Part shown: piece by piece, positions 16,125-26,435 of the stretch
Numbering within the stretch: position 1 is the first letter of the stretch
How the letters are laid out: every line of letters starts with the position of its first letter
Source: a virus
Direction: 5' to 3' (one strand)
DNA length: 64,000 nucleotides
Virus record (IMG/VR): IMGVR_UViG_3300025655_000002
Coordinates: 1 to 64,000 of that record
Position numbers and translations under genes: made by a program
The notes under the pieces: generated by a model
The model's input: only the letters and a program-made list of their open reading frames with translations
The model's database searches: none
What the model was told of the DNA's origin: nothing

Positions 16125-18322
16125 TATAATCCTGAATTTAATATTTTAGATACTTCTAAAGCAACAGTATTATCATCTACCCATGCCGTATGGAAAGTTC
16201 CTTTATCAAAAAGATTTCTGTATAGTATACCTGACCTAACAATAGCTCCTTTAGAGATGTTATCTCTATTAGTTACAGATGCGAACCAAGATGCTGCTGC
16301 TGTATCAGTGTCAAAATCGGTTAATTTTACTCCATCATAATACATAAAATTATCAGAGCCATTACAAGCAAATGTCAATACATGGAAACCACTTGTGTAA
16401 GCGTTTGTGCTAGTTAATAAAGATGTAGCTCCTGCCTCAATATATCTAGCCTCTAATTTATCATTAGCATCTAATCCAAATCTTAAATTATAATTATTAG
16501 TAGCTGCATCAGAAGAGGCAAACCCAGCATTTACCGAACTCACCATTTGCATATAACAATGAATAACACCTGATGTATCAGCACTTCTATAATTAGCAAT
16601 GTTATTTATAATATAGTCCGCGGAACCATCAAACTCTAAGTTTGTGGCATTTAATGTTGGCTGGCTTCCTGCTCCTGGATTAGCCATGTCATAACTACCT
16701 AATAAATCGTATTCAGTAGTAGTTGTTCCTATTTCTGATAGGAATTTGTAATTCCAACCATGTAAAATTCCGTTGATTTGGTTTAGTTCACTTATAGCAA
16801 GTTCCACACTCATTCTATAGTAATTCATTAAATCTTGATGTAAAGAAACAATGTTAGCATCACTCAATACTGAATTAGTATAACCAGTTAATACCCAATC
16901 CATAGAGCCATAAGTAATTGAGGTAGAATGTACTAATCCTATAGCTATGTTATCTAGTGTTGTGTAGTCATTAAACCATCTACCATCATCATTTAGATTA
17001 CTGGTATTTTGCTCAATACCATTAACAAATAACCTAAAGCCACTTCCATTACTAATAATAGTACAAACTAATTGGGGTATATTTCTAACAGTAGAATTAG
17101 CAGTATTTTGAATAACTGCTGTTCCCCCTCCATTTTGGAGTCTTCCAAAATTTGTTGAGCCAGTTCCTCCAGCTGATATATACCTGGTTGCTGTAGCTTC
17201 GTCTGAGCTTGAGAAAGGAAATAAATCTTCCCCAACTACAGGTCTGCACACAAAAGTAATCATCCCTGTATTATCACTTCCCCTGAAATTAGAAGTTGTT
17301 TTTTCTAACCCCTGAGAAGAGGCAAGAGCAAAGGTTAAAGATTGTTTGTTATTAAAGTTGCTATCAGAGCTATTTATAGTAGGTTTTGCATGAACTCCAC
17401 TAATTAAATTATGAGATTCCCCATAATCATAAGCCACTAGCTCTGCTTGAACACTAGCAGACGTTATATCAGCTTCTTCGCAGTTATCAGTATAACTTTC
17501 TATGCTTGAGATTTCATCATACAAATTCCATTCGTTTGCTACATCGCTATTATAATTATCAGACACATTATTAAATCTGTAATAAGCTACAGCATTAGAT
17601 ATACCACTTTCATCTTTTGGAACACCATCATTATAAATATCTGCTATTCCATTAGCATCCTTGGCATCACTTGTGAATAATATGTCTGTAATAGTTATAT
17701 CAGCAAACAAATCATCTCCTCCTGAATTTACATTCCTACAACCAATTCTACCGTTATCTAAAGTTGGATAAGTATTAAACCAAGTAGTAGTATCTGTACT
17801 AACATTAAATGAGCCAACATTCACGTTGTTTACATAAAGTTTTGGTGCTACACCGTCTTGTGTTATAGCTACGTGATAAATAGTATTATCACGTAATGTA
17901 GCTGTAGTCCAGTCCAACTCCCACGCTTTAGTACCCCCTACTCTTGTGTTTATTCTTAATAATGTACTGCCAGCACTGTTCACCATAAACATAGCCATAT
18001 AGGTATCAGCATCAGTATCTCCAAAACACCACAAACTATTACTTGTTGCTGGTGTTATATCAGGAGTTTTAAACCAAAAACTTATAGTTCCAGTTGTAGT
18101 GGATGCTAGAGCAGTCAATACATCATCAATATTCAAAAGCTCATCAGTAGCTATAGTTAAAGCATTTTGAGTAGAAGGAGTATTAATGTTCTCAGCACTC
18201 CACATATTAGTGAAGTAAGAAGAAAATATACTATTAAGGGTTAATCCTGATGTATAAACACCAAATAACGGACTCCCTAATCCGCTACTAGCTCCAATAT
18301 GTCTCTTATTATTGAGACCCAT
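16124..18322 (-). CDS. Tail fibre with three LamG-like lectin domains
   Basis: Protein of 732 residues. Three concanavalin A/LamG-type modules are visible as repeats of the pattern SFWFKTP / ...W..LDWTTATLRDNTIYHVA / LYVNNV / TLDNGRIGCRN, at about 65-235, 300-505 and 555-725. Such modules bind sugars or surface glycans, so this is the best candidate for receptor binding. The short N-terminus (to about residue 30) probably attaches to the tail. It lies just downstream of a small virion-type gene and upstream of the lysis genes, the usual place for fibres. Confidence 0.75.
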   Translation of the reverse strand: MGLNNKRHIGASSGLGSPLFGVYTSGLTLNSIFSSYFTNMWSAENINTPSTQNALTIATDELLNIDDVLTALASTTTGTISFWFKTPDITPATSNSLWCFGDTDADTYMAMFMVNSAGSTLLRINTRVGGTKAWELDWTTATLRDNTIYHVAITQDGVAPKLYVNNVNVGSFNVSTDTTTWFNTYPTLDNGRIGCRNVNSGGDDLFADITITDILFTSDAKDANGIADIYNDGVPKDESGISNAVAYYRFNNVSDNYNSDVANEWNLYDEISSIESYTDNCEEADITSASVQAELVAYDYGESHNLISGVHAKPTINSSDSNFNNKQSLTFALASSQGLEKTTSNFRGSDNTGMITFVCRPVVGEDLFPFSSSDEATATRYISAGGTGSTNFGRLQNGGGTAVIQNTANSTVRNIPQLVCTIISNGSGFRLFVNGIEQNTSNLNDDGRWFNDYTTLDNIAIGLVHSTSITYGSMDWVLTGYTNSVLSDANIVSLHQDLMNYYRMSVELAISELNQINGILHGWNYKFLSEIGTTTTEYDLLGSYDMANPGAGSQPTLNATNLEFDGSADYIINNIANYRSADTSGVIHCYMQMVSSVNAGFASSDAATNNYNLRFGLDANDKLEARYIEAGATSLLTSTNAYTSGFHVLTFACNGSDNFMYYDGVKLTDFDTDTAAASWFASVTNRDNISKGAIVRSGILYRNLFDKGTFHTAWVDDNTVALEVSKILNSGL

Positions 18323-18324
18323 AA

Positions 18325-18816
18325 TTATTCCGCTGTTACGTTTACTGTATTGCCGTTTGCTGTGCAGTCTACGATAAATGGATGCATTCTTCCAGTTCCG
18401 CCCATTCCGTTACTCTTGCTGTTACCATAAGTATTGGATGTTGAGGCTGGAAATTCTACGCCATTTATTTCAGCAGTATTAGCAGCATCAATAGCCCAAG
18501 AAGCTTGCCTATAACCATTTTTCTTAACTATCTTAAACGCATCTCCAGATAGCGCATTAGAAAACTCTTGTCTCAAGTATAAAGTTGTATTACTCACAAC
18601 AGTTAATACCTCAACTAATTCGTCATTTGTTGTGTCCCAGATAAAATCTCCCTTCTCAACATCTGTATTAAAAACAGTAGAAGAGCCTACCACTAAATCT
18701 TTTCTTGTCCCAGTAGTAATTGTACCAGCTGTCGGTGCAACAGATACTGGAAAAGTTTCTTTTTCATTGCTATATTGTACGTGAGTGTTTCTTCCGTTTG
18801 TAGTTACTGTAGCCAT
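18325..18816 (-). CDS. Small beta-rich virion protein, probable tail component
   Basis: Encodes 163 residues rich in Thr, Val, Asn and Ser, with a VVGSSTVFNTDVEKGDFIWD segment typical of phage structural beta domains. It lies two bases before the fibre gene, so it may be an adaptor or base for it. It has its own -7 promoter element just upstream, separating it from the giant cargo gene. Confidence 0.6.
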   Translation of the reverse strand: MATVTTNGRNTHVQYSNEKETFPVSVAPTAGTITTGTRKDLVVGSSTVFNTDVEKGDFIWDTTNDELVEVLTVVSNTTLYLRQEFSNALSGDAFKIVKKNGYRQASWAIDAANTAEINGVEFPASTSNTYGNSKSNGMGGTGRMHPFIVDCTANGNTVNVTAE

Positions 18817-18837
18817 AATTTATTAAAATTTATATTA

Positions 18838-18845
18838 CAAAGATA
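18838..18845 (-). promoter_or_regulatory. -7 promoter element (TATCTTTG) before the tail-fibre unit
   Basis: Reads TATCTTTG on the minus strand, 22 bases before the start at 18816. A 9-mer copy lies at 18859-18867, 13 bases further upstream; its TTG is too close to serve as the usual -33 box. Confidence 0.55.
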
Positions 18846-18871
18846 CATTTTTTTTATTCAATGCCGATTAG

Positions 18872-21800
18872 CTATCTAGAATTTCTTTCCGACCTCCTAG
18901 AACTTCTTCCTCCACCTCTTTTGCTTCCGTCCAAATCCTCTCCAGTTATAATCTTCCATAGTTTATCATTTTTATCTGGATATTTAGCAGCCTCTTCCTC
19001 TGTTGTCCAGTTAAATACTGCATCAAAGAAATCTTTTCCATCTTCATCTTTAGCGGCCTTTTCTAAATTAGACCACTGCTTCAAGAAAGAGTCAGCAGGT
19101 ATTAGTTTTATTATTTTATTTTTTTCAGAATCACTTAATTCATCCCATGGCTTACCTATAGCCATAACCTCAGCAGCTGTAGATATAGAGCCACTAATGT
19201 TGCCTATTTCTTGAAGCAAAGGAATGGTATTTTTCCAGTCCTCACCTCTTAAGTTGTTGATTGCGAAGTTGGTAACTATACCAGTCATACCAAAACCATT
19301 AAGTATAGATTGAATATTATCTGCAATTGTAGCATAAACGCCTTTCTTAGCTTCCTCTTCATCGTCAAAACCTTTAAATAATTCTTTTATCATCCCATTA
19401 GTAACCATAGCGAAACCAACGTTAGCCACAGAGTAATAAGCTATATCATAAACAGCTTGAACCTTCTCTTCGTTAGATAACTCTGATTTAGATGTTAAAA
19501 CTCTTACGGCTGCCTTTAATTTATTTGTTGTTTGTGTTTGAGAGGTTGTAAACGCACTAAACAACCTGAATACTCTATCTCTTTGCATGTGAGATGTTTC
19601 TTGAGCTCTTGTAGATTGCTGTGCAGACTCTGATTCGTTAACAAATTTCTCATAAGCTATATCTATAGCCTCTTCATGGCTTTTTCCTTTTGCTTTTTCC
19701 TTTCTATAGACAGCTAAAGCTAACGGAGCCCCGCCTAAAAGAACACCACCTATATCCCCAACGGTTATTGGAGACATGGCTATCCTTGTGAATGTTCTAG
19801 CGAATCTTTTACTTAAAGACCCTTTAGATGAATTTAAAAGTCTATTTACCTCTATATCAAAGCTTCTTCCTTGCATTCTTCTTTTAACGTATGGAGAAGT
19901 CCATATTTCAGCAAATACTTTTGCGTCATTTCTTGTTATAGGAACAAACCCTGTCAGCCACTCGTGAAATCTGACTCCGCTAGCTGTAGAGAAGTGAGTG
20001 AATGAAGTAAGCTGCTTCGGTATTGAGGCTAATTTAAAAGCAAGAGACCCAAATATCTTGTATGTCATCATTTGATTAACAATAAAGTCAAATGAATTTG
20101 ATTTTGCAGCCCTTGGGTCTTGGCCAGTTATAACTACTCCTAAATGGTCTCTAAGTTTATTAAAGTTGACAGTACCTATTTTCTTAACTATTTCTGCAGA
20201 GTTTACTGAGTTAAATATAGCGTTAACCTTTTCTCCAACTGGAACAAACTGTCTCGCTCTCTCCATTGTTGAAATGTAATTCATGGCAACCTCGTGAGCT
20301 CCTATAGACGTGTTAACTCCTAAGTTATGATTAACTCTTTGTTTTAGATTTCCTGCTACTGCGTCTTTATAATTTAGATTGCCATTATCATCCATTAATT
20401 GACCATTATCTATTATCTCTCTATTGGTCGTCTCAGCAAACCTTGGGTAATAAACTCCCTCTGGAAACTTAGTGTTAGTTAAATGTATGTATGTTGGCTC
20501 GTAATCATCTTTCATTGATGGGTAAAAATCCTCTATTAAATAATCAGAATACTCTTTGAGCTCTTTATTTCCTTCAATGTATTCAAATAATTGTTTTATC
20601 CCGTCCTTATCGAAGCCAGACTTTAATAATTTCTCGTAACCTTCTGTGATAGGTATTCCATTTGAATCAGTCTTAGATTCCTTATTACCAGAACGAGCTA
20701 TATTATAAAGGTTAACAAGCGTGCTATTTGAAGGAGGCTCAAGGTAATCTTCTATTGGATTTATATCTGCATTCTTTCCTAGAATGTTTAACGCAATAGA
20801 TTTTTTTCCAAATATTTTTTTAATGTCAGAAAGGTATTTGTTTTTCTTTCTATACACCTCTTCTTCCATGTTAAAGTCAGCAGTATTTACACTTTCCTTT
20901 AAATCAGTCATCTCTTCACGTAGTGCTTTACTGCCTTTAAATACAGGAATCATATTATTCCATAAGTTGTTCTTTGCTGTGAATGGATTTAGCTTTTGAT
21001 AAAGAGCTCTCAATGGACTCTCGTTTACTTTAGCTACAGACATTTTAGGTGTGCTATATATGTCTATATCCTTGAAGTCACTATCATGGTCTTTTAAATA
21101 TTCTTCCAATGCCGATTTGCTAGATATAAGCTGGCCATCAAGAACAACTGATTTATTTTGCTTTTCTAAATACTCTACAACTTCTTCTTTAGAATTAGCT
21201 TTTTTTGATGGTTTAGAGCCTTCCTTTAGAGCTAAAAATGTCTTTGCTGATTTTCTTCTTTTTATAGAATTAGTAAACCTTTTATTAACAGCAACCTCTT
21301 GTCTTCCAGCTTTAAGAATGTCTTTAATTAAAGAATGAGTCTGTTCTAATTCCATCAACGACATTCCATCCAACATGCTAAGGTCAAAATTAGATATAAA
21401 GTCCTGAACCTCAATAGGAACCTTTCCTTTCCATTTTTTACCAACCTTTCTTGCTATCGATTTTTTGTTAGTAATTAATCTTGCTATTCTGTCTTTCGTT
21501 TTTTCTGATTCTCTTTTAGATACTTTTTCAGCTATTTTATCTATCCTGTCTAAAATAACGCTTGGGTCAGCCCCATTTTCTAGCTCTGTTATTAGCGGAG
21601 TCCATTCATGTTTATATTGCTCTGCTTTAGGTATAACGCCTCTAGCATAAGCCGAGAAACTATCAACATCTTTTCCATCTCCATCAAGATTAGGTCTTTC
21701 AGTTGTTTTTGGAGGTTTTGGTGGCTCTTCTATTTTCCCTTCTTTTGCATCACTTTGTTTTAACTTATCAGATAAAACAACCCTATCTGGCATTACAAAG

Positions 21801-24800
21801 TATTCTGGATTGAATTGCCCCCATTCTAAACTTCCATATATAGTCCCTTTTCCTTCTGCAACTTGAGGAATAGCCTTTTGGCCTGTTTCAGATAAAAACT
21901 TCTTCATCTCAACGTCTGTTAAAGGTCTTGATAACTGTAATGAAAGCGTAGGCTCTGTTCCAGAAACCTCTGTTGATTCTATTATCTCTACGTCTTTTGG
22001 TAGTTTTGACTCAATATCTGATTTAGATATATCCTGGTCTGTATCCCCAATCTTCATTCCAACGTTCAGGTATACGCCTTTTGACTCCATGTCTACATCT
22101 ATAGGCTCTCCTTTTAATACCTTTGTGTATTTCTCTTCTATATTTGAAAACTCTTCTGGCAACAAGCCTATTTTTTGTTGAGCAAATGGCTTTTCAGTAG
22201 GTGATAAGTATCCTTTATCGCCTTTCTTTTTAATTGAGCCATCTTCGTTTCTTAGGTGCTTACCAAAATTTACCCATGAATTTTGACCTCTAGTCTCTGT
22301 AGTCATAGCTCTTCTAGCTTTGTCTGAAAACATTCTAGCGTGTATATCCCATGCGTTCTCTTCTCCTATAGCGCCAAAACTATTACCTCTTTCAGAATGA
22401 CCAAAGAAATCATGCACTCCTCTAAATACATCATTTACTAATAATGGAACTCCATTTTTATCTTTTACTCCAGAGTCTTTTAATAATGGGTTTTCATTTC
22501 TTTGTTCATCTGTTATTTCAGTTTCTCCAAATTGTTTTTGAGTCGAAAGAATATATAAATGCTTATTATTCTTTAAGTCATTAATCATTTCTTGAGAGTT
22601 CTTATATGGCTCTCCTTCTCCTTCGTAAATCTCAAAAGTATACCCTTTATCTGATATTGCATTATATTGCTCTACAGTCTCGCTTGCCATTAACTGATAA
22701 GCTTCTTTTGTCTCAGGGTCGTTAGGGTTATGTTCCATAGCTTCGAAAGCATCAGCTATTGATTTAGCTCTATCTACATCTATTTCTGTTATTGGGTCGC
22801 TATCACCCGTTTCTAATCCTTTTGATTGTTTATATTCAGAAACTATTTCTTTTGTTTCAGGATTTGGCTCATTAAATAATCTTTTCCCTGGAGGAGCTTC
22901 TATGCCAGCATTTTTAGCCATCTCCTCTCTTGTAGCAGCTATCTCTTCATCTGTTTTTGAAACCATCTTCTGAGATATTATCTCGTCAATAGACTCTTCA
23001 TCTCTCCTTCTTGCTTCAAGCTCTTTTAAATCTATTTGATTCATAGCTATAAGAGACTTTTGGTTTTCGCTATATTCTTCTGGAAGAGCTTTATATATTT
23101 TACTAAATTCTTTTACTTGCTCTTTAGCTTTAGCTATTTTCTCTTTACCTAGGTTATTTATATTAGACTCTTCAGACGTTGCTTTGTCAAAGTCTGGTTG
23201 ATTATTCATGGCATTAAAAAATGACTCAGCTCTAATTTGGTCGCTACCCTTAAAACCTCCAGTAGAGCCTATACCCCCAACTATAGCTGTAAGGGTTACT
23301 AATTCTAGCATTTCGTCTGCCCCTACACTTGTTTTAAGGTCAGCATCAGTTAATTGGTTAAATATATAATTATTTAACAAATCTCCACCTTCTTGTGAAA
23401 ATTCCTGAACCACCTCTTTTCCAGCCTCTTTAGCTCCAAACACAAAGTTTTTATAGATAGCTTTACTTCTAGATACTCCGTTAGCAATATCTTTTACAGC
23501 GTCTATTGATGCTTTTCCACTTAATATGTTTTTTGTCATATATTCTTGTGGAGAAATCATCTCTAACATAGATGTGGTTGTTGCTGATGTTAAACTGTAA
23601 GCCATAGCCTCATCATTACTGATGGATGGATTGGATTTAGCATCCATATAGTATTGATTCTGAGTGCTTAAGAACGAACTTGTAAACAGTCCCATGTTTC
23701 CAGAGAACTTGGAAGCAACACCAGCTCCTTCTAAAATAGTTGAGGCCTTGCCTCCACTAAGTATTAAGGAGTACATCTGAGCCATTGTTTCGGATAATTT
23801 TGGAGTCAACTTTTGCAGTTGTATTTCCCCGTTTTCATACAAAGAGCCTTTTAAGTCACTTGGTAATTTGTATATTGATGTTGATTTCTCTACATCAAAA
23901 TAATCATTCATATCGGTTATGAATCCATTTATAGATTCTTTTTCCGCTTCTGTCTTACCTATAGCGGACATTCTTCCCGCTGATGATATAAAATCAACAC
24001 CAAACTTCATGAATGCAGACGCAGCTGGGGCAACAACGTTGTAATATCCAATAACTGCCTTTGCTTTAGATGATTCTATTGGGTCGCTGCTATTTATTTT
24101 AGATAAAGCCTCATTGTAACTCTCATCTATTTCAGTTTGTTTTCTTATTCTTGCTTTTAATTCCTTATTGTATTCTGGAAAATATACAAAGGCTTTCTTG
24201 TTCTTATCGTTTAGCTCAGACACTTGATATCTGTAAGAGTCTTCATCAATAGTTCCGTTGCTATATTTAGCGTCCAATATCTTTTTTTGATGCGTTAAAG
24301 CATTCATGTAAAAGTCAGCCCCAGTCTTCCCTTCGTCATCATATCCTCCTGATACATACTTATTGTAGCTTTCTGGGTTAGCCTCTTTTAAGTAGTTGGC
24401 ATAATCATTGTAAACCTTGTCATTTGGTATTGATTCGGGTTTAACGCTCTTCTCTACTTCAGGAATGTTTTTGTTTATTCTATTTGTGTTAAATTCCTTT
24501 ATTTTAGACAATGCCGAATCAAACTCGGTTGGACGTTGTTCATTTGATTGTTCGCTGCTTAATATTCTTTGATTCTCATCAAGCCTATCTAAATAATTTA
24601 CAGCCTCGTCAGCTATGTAAGCGTTCTCTGTTTTAGATAACACTTCATTCCTAAGCGCTATTCTAGCTTCTTCTGGGTCTAATGCTGAAAATCTATCGTA
24701 ATTATCTCTGATAACCTTTTTAACGTTATCTAGTTTAGTTCTAACCTTCTTGTCTCCACGCATAGATAAATTGCCAACAGCTGATATAGCTGGAGCTAAA

Positions 24801-25123
24801 GAAGATAAAACTGGATTCTCTGATACCTCTCTTGCTGCTTTCTCTAAAGCTGGAATTTCCTTCTCAGGAGTTGTATTCCCAGAGAAAGGCTTCCCATGAA
24901 TCTTTGAGTCTTGTCCAGATTCTTCTTTTTTTTTTACACCCATATCAGATTTAAACTGCTCATAAGGAACAGAAAAACCTTCCCATTTACTTGTTAAATT
25001 TGAGTGTAATTTTTTAAGATTATCTTCATCAGACATATCAGAAGCAAACTGCTCATAAGGAACAGAAAAACCTTCCCATTTTTCCGAAAGATTAGCGTGT
25101 AGTTTTTTAAGATTATCTTCCAT
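18872..25123 (-). CDS. Giant internal virion / polyvalent cargo protein
   Basis: Protein of 2083 residues. It opens with two tandem copies of a roughly 32-residue unit (EDNLKKLHANLSEKWEGFSVPYEQFASDM, then EDNLKKLHSNLTSKWEGFSVPYEQFKSDM). Around residues 730-1040 is a conserved region (NDVFRGVHDFFGHSERGNSFG..GEENAW..HARMFSDKARRAMTTETRGQNSWVNFG) known from large polyvalent phage proteins. The C-terminal third has helical stretches and hydrophobic segments (about 1755-1775 and 1850-1870) and a FVNESESAQQSTR motif. Long, soluble with membrane-active parts and next to other internal virion genes: probably ejected into the host. I see no RNA-polymerase DxDGD motif. The 9-mers at 21107 and 24509 are read Ser-Ala-Leu. 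Confidence 0.75.
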   Translation of the reverse strand: MEDNLKKLHANLSEKWEGFSVPYEQFASDMSDEDNLKKLHSNLTSKWEGFSVPYEQFKSDMGVKKKEESGQDSKIHGKPFSGNTTPEKEIPALEKAAREVSENPVLSSLAPAISAVGNLSMRGDKKVRTKLDNVKKVIRDNYDRFSALDPEEARIALRNEVLSKTENAYIADEAVNYLDRLDENQRILSSEQSNEQRPTEFDSALSKIKEFNTNRINKNIPEVEKSVKPESIPNDKVYNDYANYLKEANPESYNKYVSGGYDDEGKTGADFYMNALTHQKKILDAKYSNGTIDEDSYRYQVSELNDKNKKAFVYFPEYNKELKARIRKQTEIDESYNEALSKINSSDPIESSKAKAVIGYYNVVAPAASAFMKFGVDFISSAGRMSAIGKTEAEKESINGFITDMNDYFDVEKSTSIYKLPSDLKGSLYENGEIQLQKLTPKLSETMAQMYSLILSGGKASTILEGAGVASKFSGNMGLFTSSFLSTQNQYYMDAKSNPSISNDEAMAYSLTSATTTSMLEMISPQEYMTKNILSGKASIDAVKDIANGVSRSKAIYKNFVFGAKEAGKEVVQEFSQEGGDLLNNYIFNQLTDADLKTSVGADEMLELVTLTAIVGGIGSTGGFKGSDQIRAESFFNAMNNQPDFDKATSEESNINNLGKEKIAKAKEQVKEFSKIYKALPEEYSENQKSLIAMNQIDLKELEARRRDEESIDEIISQKMVSKTDEEIAATREEMAKNAGIEAPPGKRLFNEPNPETKEIVSEYKQSKGLETGDSDPITEIDVDRAKSIADAFEAMEHNPNDPETKEAYQLMASETVEQYNAISDKGYTFEIYEGEGEPYKNSQEMINDLKNNKHLYILSTQKQFGETEITDEQRNENPLLKDSGVKDKNGVPLLVNDVFRGVHDFFGHSERGNSFGAIGEENAWDIHARMFSDKARRAMTTETRGQNSWVNFGKHLRNEDGSIKKKGDKGYLSPTEKPFAQQKIGLLPEEFSNIEEKYTKVLKGEPIDVDMESKGVYLNVGMKIGDTDQDISKSDIESKLPKDVEIIESTEVSGTEPTLSLQLSRPLTDVEMKKFLSETGQKAIPQVAEGKGTIYGSLEWGQFNPEYFVMPDRVVLSDKLKQSDAKEGKIEEPPKPPKTTERPNLDGDGKDVDSFSAYARGVIPKAEQYKHEWTPLITELENGADPSVILDRIDKIAEKVSKRESEKTKDRIARLITNKKSIARKVGKKWKGKVPIEVQDFISNFDLSMLDGMSLMELEQTHSLIKDILKAGRQEVAVNKRFTNSIKRRKSAKTFLALKEGSKPSKKANSKEEVVEYLEKQNKSVVLDGQLISSKSALEEYLKDHDSDFKDIDIYSTPKMSVAKVNESPLRALYQKLNPFTAKNNLWNNMIPVFKGSKALREEMTDLKESVNTADFNMEEEVYRKKNKYLSDIKKIFGKKSIALNILGKNADINPIEDYLEPPSNSTLVNLYNIARSGNKESKTDSNGIPITEGYEKLLKSGFDKDGIKQLFEYIEGNKELKEYSDYLIEDFYPSMKDDYEPTYIHLTNTKFPEGVYYPRFAETTNREIIDNGQLMDDNGNLNYKDAVAGNLKQRVNHNLGVNTSIGAHEVAMNYISTMERARQFVPVGEKVNAIFNSVNSAEIVKKIGTVNFNKLRDHLGVVITGQDPRAAKSNSFDFIVNQMMTYKIFGSLAFKLASIPKQLTSFTHFSTASGVRFHEWLTGFVPITRNDAKVFAEIWTSPYVKRRMQGRSFDIEVNRLLNSSKGSLSKRFARTFTRIAMSPITVGDIGGVLLGGAPLALAVYRKEKAKGKSHEEAIDIAYEKFVNESESAQQSTRAQETSHMQRDRVFRLFSAFTTSQTQTTNKLKAAVRVLTSKSELSNEEKVQAVYDIAYYSVANVGFAMVTNGMIKELFKGFDDEEEAKKGVYATIADNIQSILNGFGMTGIVTNFAINNLRGEDWKNTIPLLQEIGNISGSISTAAEVMAIGKPWDELSDSEKNKIIKLIPADSFLKQWSNLEKAAKDEDGKDFFDAVFNWTTEEEAAKYPDKNDKLWKIITGEDLDGSKRGGGRSSRRSERNSR

Positions 25124-25133
25124 TTAATTTTAT

Positions 25134-26396
25134 TTAGTATGCTCCACCAGTGCTAGACGAGCCATTAAAATATTGCTCGTAGTCGCTAATTCCGTATTGC
25201 GCAGCTATTTTAGCAGCCATATTCTTTTGTATAACTTGGTCTACAACATCTCCAGGTTCAGCAGTTTGAAGATAATTATCTTCAGAACCATACTTCTCTT
25301 GCTCTTTAGAAGTTAACTCATTCCATGATTTATTAGTAGCCTTACCTCTTAATTTCCATTCTCCTTTCTTGTTTTTGTATATTTCAGAAGGCATAACGCT
25401 TAATACCTTCTCTGGAGACTTCCCTGTTTTTGGTACAGTTATAGACACAGGGGTTAACGCTTTCTTAGGGTTAGCGAATGTTATTCCTTTGACTCCATTT
25501 GGTAATACGTATGGAACTACATTTATGGTAGCTCCGTCTACACCGTCTTTAGAGTCATCTTGAGCTGCATACGATGTAACATCTTTCTTATAAGTCTCTC
25601 TAGAGGACTTGTAATCTTCGTACATACGCTGCATTCTTTCTTCTTCAGGAACATCGGAATATTGGATATCCATATCTCTTATAAGGCTAGGGTTAGCCTT
25701 TATTGTTGATTTGAATTTAGGGAAAGCTTCTTTGTCATCTTTCCATATCTTAGAATCAACCTCATAAAATCCACCTTGAGCATTTTTAGACCCAGCTTGC
25801 TTTATATCATAAAGCTCATCACCGCTATTTAAAAAAGCTCCATCTATGTTCTCAAATATGTTTCCTATTATTTGGTCTCTGGTAGTTATGCCTTGACCAA
25901 CAGCGTCTGACCACATTACGTTTTCTGTAATAGAGGCCTTTAATAGCCTTTCCTTTGCTGCTTCACTAAAACCAGAGTCAGGCTCTTCCGCAGCTTTAAT
26001 TGCTGCTTGAAACTTTTCTTTAGAATCAATAGAGTCTCCTATAAACTTCTTTTGAAGCATTACATGCTCATTGTATAGATTGGAGTAGTAAGGGTCTCCT
26101 TGATAAACCTTATCCCAATTTCCATCTAGTTGTTCTTTTGATTTTTTGACCATATTAATAAGATAGTCTACATCAGCTCTCTTCATTTTGGTTGTATCAT
26201 AGTCACCAAACTCTCCTCGCATTTGCTGGATAGCTTTTCTTTTTTCATCGTCAAGCTCTTGCTGTCTTTTTTCTGCTACAGCTCTTTTTTGCGACACAAT
26301 GCCCATGGCATCACGCATAGCGTTATCTATACGAGAGTAGTCATACACTTGTGCAGCACCTGTGCCTATTCCTGCTGACCTTGGGTTATTAGCCAT
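25134..26396 (-). CDS. Internal virion protein, helical
   Basis: Protein of 420 residues, strongly helical and charged in its first 180 residues (DAMGIVSQKRAVAEKRQQELDDEKRK), more mixed afterwards, with a glycine/serine end. Its place between the giant cargo protein and a small glutamine-rich virion protein fits the set of ejected internal proteins in podoviruses. No catalytic motif seen. Confidence 0.65.
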   Translation of the reverse strand: MANNPRSAGIGTGAAQVYDYSRIDNAMRDAMGIVSQKRAVAEKRQQELDDEKRKAIQQMRGEFGDYDTTKMKRADVDYLINMVKKSKEQLDGNWDKVYQGDPYYSNLYNEHVMLQKKFIGDSIDSKEKFQAAIKAAEEPDSGFSEAAKERLLKASITENVMWSDAVGQGITTRDQIIGNIFENIDGAFLNSGDELYDIKQAGSKNAQGGFYEVDSKIWKDDKEAFPKFKSTIKANPSLIRDMDIQYSDVPEEERMQRMYEDYKSSRETYKKDVTSYAAQDDSKDGVDGATINVVPYVLPNGVKGITFANPKKALTPVSITVPKTGKSPEKVLSVMPSEIYKNKKGEWKLRGKATNKSWNELTSKEQEKYGSEDNYLQTAEPGDVVDQVIQKNMAAKIAAQYGISDYEQYFNGSSSTGGAY

Positions 26397-26435
26397 TCTT
26401 TAATATGTTTGATTTGCATTTTTTCATTTATAAGG

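Noticed and set aside
18872-25123. Virion RNA polymerase in the giant protein
   Set aside because: No DxDGD-type catalytic motif could be found in the translated sequence.
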